A stretch of DNA of 64,000 bases from Brachypterus glaber (taxonomy: Eukaryota; Arthropoda; Insecta; Coleoptera; Kateretidae), in assembly GCA_958510825.1 (NCBI GenBank), contig OY294044.1, positions 74,818,895-74,882,894 on the forward strand. The letters run 5' to 3'. The notes under the pieces were generated by a model, which was not told the origin of the DNA, ran no database searches, and was given only the letters and a program-made list of their open reading frames with translations. Shown here one piece after another: positions 56,018-64,000 of this stretch. Position 1 is the first letter of the stretch. Each line of letters starts with the position of its first letter. The translations under genes and the position numbers were made by a program.

Positions 56018-57030
56018 TACAAATCACTTTTAAGAGAGCTTCGTTCCCTTTAAACTGACCATTTTTTAAAACTGTATTACTCTTAAAATTGAATTTCGGA
56101 GTTTTTATATTATTATAATACATGTGCAAAATTTCGCAGCTGTATTTCGCAGAGTTCTGGATATATTAATTAAAATGCTATTTTAGACAGACCCTTATAC
56201 TGCCGTTTCAACTATAAACCGCTTATCCGTGTTTATCTGGTAGCCCGTGAAAAACAGAAATTAGGGAACGCTGTGTATAATTTAAATGTGAAAAAAAAGT
56301 ATGGTTATTAATGTGTCAGAAATGACACGTTGATGTACTATGAGTTAAATATGAGAAATTTATTATGAGTTAGACTTTTATTATTTATTTATCAAAAACT
56401 TACTGATTTTATTCTAACTGAAATTAAATAAAATATTCTGCGAACCAAATGAAATTCTCTCTTCTCGCATTTAAAAAAATAAAGTTTCTTTTATTCTTTT
56501 TGCTCTCGGTATATTGCAGTCTAAATGTAAAGTTGTAGGTTCGTAAAATATGTATTTTTCTATTGCTTATTTTCATTTGTTTATTTTTCTAGTTTTATTA
56601 ATGTTATTTAAACATTGTTGTGCACTAGTTGCGTCGCATGGCATTTAGCCTTTCTCTTTTCTTCTTCTTTTGTGGCTTTTTAGTTTCTTTTTCTTATTAT
56701 TTCTTTTTGTATAATTGGTTTCCATAATTTTTCAAAATGTTTAAAAAATAATTAAATGTAATTCTTAAAAAATGTATGACAGTTATTAAAGAAATCAGCT
56801 GGTTTTTGTAAACCTTTAATTTAAATAACATTTTATAGTCAATTCTTGATTTTTATTAATTACATTTTTGAAAAATGGACGATTTCACAGCCTACTTGAT
56901 AAAAACATCATAAGCGGTTTTTTCTAAAAGCGGCAGTATAAGCTTAGGAACTTTTTTTCATATTTTTGGATAAAAAATTAGGATATTAATTTAGTACCTA
57001 CCTCTATTTATAAAACACCCTGTATATATT
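56018..57030. mobile_element. Possible remnant of an ACAGGGTG element split by another insertion
   Basis: GAGAGCTTCGTTCCCTTTAA near 56034, GGAACTTTTTTTCATATTTTT near 56947 and ACACCCTGTATA near 57014 resemble internal and terminal parts of the ACAGGGTG family. The element at 56194-56942 would have inserted within it. Confidence 0.45.
56194..56942. mobile_element. TIR element CTTATACTGCCG, 749 bp
   Basis: Starts CTTATACTGCCGTTT and ends AGCGGCAGTATAAG; a second inverted block CCGCTTAT / ATAAGCGG lies just inside. No coding capacity. Confidence 0.75.
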
Positions 57031-57215
57031 TATAAGAACCTACCTAACTAATTCTATACATTTCTTCTACTTCTTTCTATATTAATTTACTACAATAAAT
57101 TCTATTTTAATACACATTTATTGCACATACAATGAAAATAAATATTTCTAATAATATCCACCCGATCCGCCGAGTAACCACCTGAACAATCATAGTCCAG
57201 AAAACAAGGTATATT

Positions 57216-57631
57216 CAATGGAGCTCTCTACTACTAGAATTATGAAACAAAAGACGTCTACCCTATCTCTATCTCATTTGTGCTACACTTTCCAGCTAAC
57301 CAAATAAATACTGTATTTGTTTTTCATACAACAAATACAGTATTTATTTGGTTGGCCGGAAAGTGTAGCACTGAGCGGCACGAACGAACATAGCTAATAT
57401 GAATCTGTAGAATAAGATAATTCTACTAAAATTTAGATGGCGCCAGTAATTTCTTTAATAAAAATAATATAGTTACACTTTTCGCCTGGCCAAGTAAATA
57501 TTGTATTTGTTCAACAAAGAACAAATACAGAATTTGTTTGGTTGGGTGGAAGTGGGAGTGTATGTATGTCTTCTATCCTTTTTGGGTAGAACTTTTGTCC
57601 CTGTCTAATCTAACGGGAGAAATCGCCATTG
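57216..57631 (+). mobile_element. CAATGG-ended repeat with two internal hairpins, copy 2
   Basis: Same orientation as the copy at 28954-29320 and nearly identical over the shared part, with about 50 additional bases after CAATGGAGCTCTCTACTACT that the first copy lacks. Ends CGCCATTG. A small open frame across its right end is a chance frame. Confidence 0.85.
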
Positions 57632-57643
57632 GGTTTGTTGGTA

Positions 57644-57722
57644 TTGAAGCTCAGAGTGATCGGATCATAGTTTTCTTCCTTTTTAAACAAAGGAATAGAA
57701 AGAGAAAACTATGCTCCGAGTC
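57644..57722. repeat. Hairpin family, copy 2
   Basis: ATCATAGTTTTCTTCCTTTT pairs with AGGAATAGAAAGAGAAAACTATG-type sequence; related to the hairpin at 43790-43882 through TTGAAGCTC and CATAGTT / CTATGCTCCGAG. Confidence 0.7.
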
Positions 57723-57766
57723 CAAAAGACTTTAATACGAACTCAAAATACATAGAATAATATATT

Positions 57767-57882
57767 AAAGTACTAGTTTTGTAACAACCGTTTTTAGCGC
57801 ACGAGTACATGTTTAGAAAAAGAGCTTGTGTCAAGTTTTCTTGGTACTAATGCGCTAAAAACGTGTTATGAAACGAGTGCTT
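57767..57882. repeat. Foldback hairpin, about 116 bp
   Basis: GTTTTTAGCGCACGAGTAC pairs with GTACTAATGCGCTAAAAAC, with AGTTTTGTAACA against TGTTATGAAAC outside it. Confidence 0.78.
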
Positions 57883-59707
57883 TATGCTATTTTTTCTATT
57901 TTGCTATAAAATTTAAATAAAGTTACATTTAAATTGATGACCGATTTAGGGATTTTTGTTTTGGGTTGGCATTACAATTTTCGCATATTTGAAATTCATA
58001 GTACAAACGATACATATTTTGAAATCATTTATAGTCAGCTATTCTCTTTTTCACAGCAAGTAACCAAGCCACAATTTTAACATGGTAAAAATTAACTTAA
58101 AACACAATTTCGTAGAAAACTAAACTTAAAAGCGGATTTGACATTTGCCCGGAAAACGCCAAGCGATGGTCTTTTGTCCTGTATTGCCAACCCAAAAGAA
58201 TAAAAAGTACAAACCTCTTATAGGCCTATAAGAACACGCAAAATGCATGTGATTATGAGCTTATAAGAGTCGAAAAATAGAAAATAGTATATTACGCACC
58301 GAGTAAGCGAACCTAGTTTTAATCATGCTTTTCCTGGACTTTACCTGGAATACTGAAAAACGTTGTACAAACGTCACAAAAGCAAATCAAAAAATCATTG
58401 TGGCCCACGCTATTAGCCCACGTTGAGTACTACCAACTTAAAAACATTAAATCTCATTAAGCACATCGGAGTTCAGAAAATTTAAGCAGTGCATACCGTG
58501 TAGAGCCAGCGATCTAAAATAAGAACAGACGGCTATAGAGAATCTATTAAAGAAACATTCATACAAAGTTTTGTAGCAACTGGTCCTATAAATTTTAGTG
58601 ATGTTTTGTGATTATTTTGTGATAAAATAACTAGTTTTTTATTTTGTTTAAAATAAAGGTAGATTAAATGTGTGTGATGCTTTTATTAACCATTTTAAGA
58701 GTTCTATTTTTTTTGCATTAACTTAAAATTAATTTTGATGCGGAATTATTTTTTTGCATACATCTAACTTAAAAACTTCCAGAAAAAAAATAAAACCATT
58801 TAGATCCAATAATTGGCATTAATTGGCATCAACTTTTAAATATATTGACCTGGTTAAAAAATAGAATTTAGGTAGTGGAGCTAAAATCTAAAACTATTAT
58901 TTGTCTAGTATTTAACTTATTGAAAATTAATTCGTAACAAAAACAAGGTCCCTACATCTCTATGAAACTATGTATTTAACTGTCTAATTAAAAAAAAAAT
59001 ATCTTTATTTTGTATGTTTTTGAGGGTTTTCTTTGGGTTTTCCTTAATAAAATAATAAAACATGTTTTAATTAATGCGATATGAAGTTTTTTTTTTAATG
59101 TTTATTATTAATTCATTTTAAGTTAAACTTATTTATTCGTTTTTTTAATTTATCTTAATTTTGGTTAAAAAATGTATATTTTTTTTCGCCAATCTATTAT
59201 AAAATTATTAACATTGTTAATAATAAAATTAGATTTTTAGGTTTCTTCCTTTTATAAAAAAATCTGACGATGTCTTGTGAATTTTAGTTATAAAATAACT
59301 ATAGTATATTATTTTAGGCAGAAATAGAAAACTTTAGTTCTTTTTTATTTTGAGGAACGTAGACATCTAGAGGTAAATTAAATATATAAATTGATTTTTA
59401 TTAATCAGTTTTACTTTGAATAACAACGTATTTAAATAAGTTTTTCAAAAAAAAATGTTGTTCATTATATGATGATCATCCTAACAATTGGCATTCACTT
59501 TTAAATATATTGACCTACTTAAAGGTTCCAAATTAAGCAGAGCAGGTAGAGTTATATTTTAAAAAATGATATTGTTTAGTGTAAAATTTATTACACTAAA
59601 TTATTTATTATAAAAAATTATAAAAATTAAATAAAAAAAAATAAATTTTAGGTCTCATTAAACCGTTTAATTTCAGAATCTAATTATAATTAAATTATAC
59701 ATATTTA
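57883..59707. other. AT-rich intergenic sequence, no gene seen
   Basis: A segment near 58470-58500 faintly recalls 5S rRNA but is not supported (see rejected list). The rest is homopolymer-rich. Confidence 0.5.
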
Positions 59708-59984
59708 CGAGGGGTAAACCGCTGTGGAATTCAGATGTACAAATTGAAGGTAATCTGGAGGAAATCTTTGAAGGTTACGAGGTAATCTGAAGGAAATCTT
59801 TAAAGATTTCCTCCTTTTCGTAGGAAATCTTAGAAACTCGAGGTAATCTTCGGAGGAAATCTTTGAAGCAAAAGCTTATTTGGGGCTCTCCATGCTGCTG
59901 TATGATTTTTCAAGCAAATTAATTAATTAATTAATTAATTTCCTCCTTAAGGTGTAGAAAATTGTGTCAGCGGTTTACCCCTCG
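59708..59984. mobile_element. hAT-type MITE with 17-bp TIR CGAGGGGTAAACCGCTG
   Basis: Perfect 17-bp inverted ends at 59708-59724 and 59968-59984, flanked by 8-bp repeats that match at 7 of 8 positions (CATATTTA left, GATATTTA right), the length expected for hAT elements. The interior has about six GGAAATCTT or AGGTAATCT motifs and an AATT repeat near 59919-59940. Confidence 0.85.
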
Positions 59985-61961
59985 GATATTTAACAATGCG
60001 TTTTGAGCTAGCTGTGAACATTTTTCCTTTTCGGTTTTGGGCAATAATAATTTAAAGTTAGCTTTAAATTATTATTGCTTAAAATCATTACTTATAATAT
60101 TGCCGAAAAAAATAGTTTTCAATGCAGTGTACTTTTTAATTAGAAAAAAGAAGAAAATTAGAATTTACAATTCTGGCGAAAGCCCTCACTTGATTTTCCT
60201 TGGAAGCCTACGTATTAAATCTAATTCTAAAAATTAATGGTTTCCACTTGAAGCAAATATTTATTTATTTTTTTAAACCCAATTTTTCAAAAAATCTAGT
60301 ATAATTGATATTATTTAATAATAGTATATGTGGCGTATTCAACCGAATGATTAATAGCTATTATACGCCAGTAAAATACCATACTTTATCCAGGGCCGTT
60401 AAATATTCAGGTGAAAAGGCCACTCGCCTATCGGCTCGTATTTTAAAATTTACCTTTATTAATAGCAATTATAATACGCTTATTAAATAATATACCATTA
60501 TCCACGGTCGTTTTAAGTTTAAACGGTTTATTTTTACAGACCAGGGATTTATAGGCAGTGAAAAACATTTGAAAAAGTCCAAACCTAGTTAAGATAATTA
60601 AGGGATTCTAAATTAAAGTGTATGAAGGGGGAGCTGGAATCAGGGATGACGCGAAGGGGGGACGGGAGGCGACTTTTTGCAACCAGAAGGTTTTAAACTT
60701 TTTAATTTTCTGTAAATATAGCCTTGCCGTTGCCAAGTGAGTCCTCAGGGTGCTAGCCCAGAGGGGCGCCATTATATCCTTGTTATAAACCTACAAAAAA
60801 TAGACTATCCAACAATGTTTTTCTGGGGCACCTTTTCTACTGCTTAAGACATGCGTGATTACCAAAAAAAATCTACACTGCAATAAATTCACTTTTTTAA
60901 TTTGTGACCCAAATATGTTTTGCAAACCAATGCTAAGATCTAGTCAGTAGGCCTCGCTTTCGCCATTAATATATATTTTTTTGTTATATTCAAAGAATTT
61001 TAAGCTTTTATAAAAATTTATTTAATTAAATTGTTTTTAAAAATGTATTTATGTATATTAAAAAATAGTTCATGTCATTTAAATAATTATAATTTGCAAT
61101 TTTTGCGGAAGCGATTGTTTCTTCTTGCCGCCAAGGCTGTTAAAACTATTCAAAATAATTCTTATAACATATTTTATTGCATTGTATTGTATTGTATTGT
61201 ATTGTATTACCCCAAATTTGATCTTTTAAGAAATTAATAACAAGATTGATTTTTATAAATTAGTTTTCTTAAAATAATTTGGCTTATATTTTTTAATTTG
61301 TATAACTAAAAGTTTTTTACATGCAGTACTTATGGTTAGGCTTATTACTATTCTTAATGTGATAAATCAGGGTTTTTTTTCTTATAAACTGGTGAAATTT
61401 TAGCTTTTATTAAATTTTAGTTTCAAATTTTTTGTTTATCCCAATGGACCAACCAACTAAAAGGGTTAATTTGGTTTTCACTAAGAATATACTTCCGCCT
61501 AAAATTTTCAGCCGTAGGCATTTGTCTAGTATTGCTTAATGTGAAATCTGGCCCTGTTTATCATATTCTTCCTTTCCATTTAAAAATTTCCCTTAAGTAA
61601 AAATATATTTTTAGCTATAAAACAGTTCTGGACTTCTTCCATACATTTTTTTAAATTAATTTTATACAAATCCTTGAAATAAATGTATATTTAGGTACAT
61701 ATAAATTCATAAAAAGGTCGCTGTCGCCTTGTTTAAAATTAGAAAATTTGGATTTAATAAACATCTAAAAATATTTGTTTTAAAAAGAAAATGCGTTGAA
61801 AATTTTGCAACGTATTTTTAAAAATAATCAATTTTTGTACATTCATAGAAAGAAAAATAAATATACCTATTATTTATAGACCATAAATTATAGTAATAAA
61901 TACAAACAAATAATAAATTATTTCATTAATCAATAATTAATAATCATGATTAATAATCATA
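59985..61961. other. AT-rich intergenic sequence, no gene seen
   Basis: AATAATAATTTAAAG / CTTTAAATTATTATT gives a small hairpin near 60043-60076. A TATTG microsatellite is listed separately. Small frames have no motifs. Confidence 0.5.
61176..61209. repeat. (TATTG)n microsatellite
   Basis: About six to seven repeats of the pentanucleotide ATTGT. Confidence 0.93.
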
Positions 61962-63186
61962 CATAGGGGGAATGGGGTCAAAGTGAGTCACTTTTTTTTC
62001 AGTGCATATTTTTAAAATTTGTGACAATTACTCAGATTTTTTTTGATATACTATGTTTCTTTGACCTTAAGGCTAACAAAATTTAGAAGTTTAGATTAAA
62101 AATAAATAGACCAGATTTTTTTTGACAGTATGTTATTTCATTTACTGTGCCCCTAGCACTATTAATCTTTTAAATTAAATAAACTCAAATAAAACCCTTT
62201 AGTAACAAAAAAAATAAAATCTAAATTAATTAACTTAAATTAAAACCTTGAAAAAGATTTTTCGTACGACCTAGTGTACACGAAATAAAGAAAAATGCAT
62301 GTTCACTATATATCCTCGTTTGGATATAGTTCTATCACACGAGTACATAGTGCATATTTGAATGAAATGACAACTATGCACACTCATTTATCCAAACGAG
62401 TACACATAGCTTTCATTTTGACAAAAGTCGTTTGACGTTTATAAAATTTTGAAATGTCAAAATTAAGCACAGTTAATTCTTTTAAATATACATTTTTAAA
62501 GAGTCTAGAGTGTAGATCGAACGAAAAATGTTGTTCGCAACTCGTTTGCTACAAGTCCTTAGTGCACTCGAATGTTTTTTTGACTTCGCTTCGCGTCGTC
62601 AAAAAAACTTCATTCTCGTGCACTAAGGACTAAAGTCGCTTACTCGTTACGAAAACTACTATTTAAATGAATACATTGACTTTTGACGTTTTGATTTTCC
62701 CATCAAATTAGGAGGAGGTAATATTAACATTATATCGCTTAAAGAAATTATGGACATATCAGGTATGTCTGGTAATCATAGTTGGAGCACATTGGATCAT
62801 GAGCCACTAAGGCCCATCGGTCTTTAACCCACTACGTTTCTTTAGTTACCAGACCATTTCAAAGTGGACATGAAAAAATATATACCAAATATCTAAAAAA
62901 TCTGTGTGAATACCTTTTTTTTTAAATTACACTAAAATTTACGTGAAAATAATACAATTATACATAATTAACTGATTATCGAAAAAAAAAATCATACTTG
63001 TTTTTGTGGAGCCACCTTTTCACACAAACACAAGCCTTGCCAGTTTTCCGGCAACCGATTCTGTTACAAGAAAAACGCCTACGAGCCACACCCTTAGAAA
63101 GCGGTGTCCCTAAAACTAATACTGGTAGAGTTATAGTCAACAATTCACTGTTCCCTTTGACTCACTTTGCCCCCCTTTCCCCTATG
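61962..63186. mobile_element. Non-autonomous TIR element CATAGGGG, 1.2 kb, TA duplication
   Basis: The left end CATAGGGGGAATGGGGTCAA and the right end pair imperfectly for about 30 bp (TCAAAGTGAGTCA against TGACTCACTTTG; CCCCTATG at the right), with TA on both sides. The inside has two hairpins: about 62310-62420 (CATATCCAAACGAG-type) and 62551-62629 (AAGTCCTTAGTGCACTCGAA against CTCGTGCACTAAGGACT). No transposase frame. Confidence 0.83.
62551..62629. repeat. Strong hairpin inside the CATAGGGG element
   Basis: AGTCCTTAGTGCACTCGAAT and its inverse CTCGTGCACTAAGGACT, with an inner GTTTTTTTGACTTCGC / GCGTCGTCAAAAAAAC stem. It may be a separate small insertion. Confidence 0.85.
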
Positions 63187-63609
63187 TACAATAAATAATT
63201 TATTGTTTTAACTGGATGCAATAATTTTAATAAAATTAACCAATTAAATGCAAGAAAATTTGTCGTTCATTGGAACTTTATACAGAGTGAAATGGTTACT
63301 AAAAACAAGTACTTAATATTCAGATCAAGTTGCTCAAAAGTTTGTAAGGGATTTACTTAATTAACCCCGGTTGACGGTATCTTACAAACCAATAGTTTTA
63401 AACTTAAATCACGTAAAAGTGCTTGATTTGAACACTAACATTTCTTGTAATGAGTCTTAATAAAACTTAAATAAAAGATGGCAAATATATATTTATACCG
63501 AGAATTTAAAATACTAAAACTTTAAATACGTTTTTACTTTATAGTGTTGTGTGTGAAGAATTTTCTTGGGAGTAAGGTTAATAAAACAATGAAGTTTTTC
63601 TATTAAATA

Positions 63610-63777
63610 TCGTTGCGGCGTACTTTTTCTTCGTCTTCGGACTACTGCTAAACCCAACTTGACTGAGGGTCAACAATATGTAAAAAACAATCACTCCATT
63701 AGGTTATTTTTTTATATATAGTTGACCTTCAGTCAGGTGGTCCGAAGATACAGAAAAAGTTCTCCGAAACGTCACTA
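63610..63777. repeat. Foldback hairpin, about 168 bp
   Basis: GTACTTTTTCTTCGTCTTCGG pairs with CCGAAGATACAGAAAAAGTTC-type sequence, and CTTGACTGAGGGTCAAC with GTTGACCTTCAGTCAG. Spacer about 60 bp. Confidence 0.78.
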
Positions 63778-64000
63778 AATAGTTAAAAAAAACTTGACTG
63801 TTTTATTAACCCTCGCGAGAAAATTCATTAAACTAAAATACTAACAAAAATGAAAAATTATTGCAATTTCTTGAAAAAAAAAATAGGTTCTAATTGAAAT
63901 TGAAACAAAATATTGAAGGTTTTTTAAATTATAATTAGTTAAGTATGTTTAAATGTATTAAACCCTTCCGCTAGATTGTATCCACATATCCATATTTTTA

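Noticed and set aside
58440..58520. 5S rRNA-like segment (AAATTTAAGCAGTG near 58488)
   Set aside because: Only a short stretch recalls the 5S internal control region; the rest does not align by eye and no cloverleaf-like 5S fold is evident.

Overview
This is an AT-rich, intron-poor eukaryotic stretch made almost entirely of transposable elements and their debris. It contains a Jockey-clade LINE, a Ty3/Gypsy LTR element, tRNA-headed SINEs, many foldback/MITE-like repeats with TA duplications, and DDE and hAT transposase remnants. Together these point to an insect nuclear genome; a repeat-rich beetle is a reasonable guess, but nothing here fixes the species. I see no convincing host protein gene, rRNA or functional tRNA in the 64 kb.

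Region 1 (1-12349, + strand): a head-to-tail array of at least three units of one Jockey-type non-LTR retrotransposon. The first unit is cut by the window edge. The first two visible units end inside ORF2 at the same base, and each runs straight into the 5' UTR of the next unit with a 4718-bp period. The last unit is complete: 5' UTR, ORF1, ORF2, 3' UTR and poly(A). The copies differ by only a few substitutions and one 12-bp indel. The 5' UTR carries a degenerate tRNA-like module with good A and B boxes. ORF1 stop and ORF2 start overlap as ATGCCTAG.

Region 2 (12350-19592, - strand): a decayed Ty3/Gypsy element with gag-protease, RT-RNase H and integrase in three frames, a primer binding site and a candidate 5' LTR of about 2 kb. 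It lacks its 3' end, which meets the LINE poly(A) tail. The LINE therefore appears to have inserted into the Gypsy element, and the missing part should lie left of the window.

Region 3 (19593-38400): a dense mosaic of non-autonomous elements. It holds an eroded hAT-like element, several long foldbacks (one a 1.35-kb near-palindrome), two SINEs that share a body but have different tRNA-like heads, a MITE packed with TGACGTCA motifs, and microsatellites.

Region 4 (38400-64000): a broken DDE transposase gene, a 425-bp TA-flanked MITE present twice in opposite orientations 12 kb apart, a 0.4-kb element present twice in direct orientation 28 kb apart, and TIR elements beginning ACCCAGCAAAC, TCGTCCATAAAATACG, CAGGGTG, CACTGATAAAA, CGAGGGGTAAACC and CATAGGGG. 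There is also a locally duplicated segment and many short hairpins. Long stretches between these show only AT-rich sequence with no recognised content.

The most unusual features are the tandem LINE array with identical 3'-truncated junctions and its tRNA-like 5' UTR module, the SINE pair with exchanged heads, and the sheer density of long inverted repeats, which could form double-stranded RNA if transcribed. All coordinates of repeat edges were judged by eye and may be off by a few bases.
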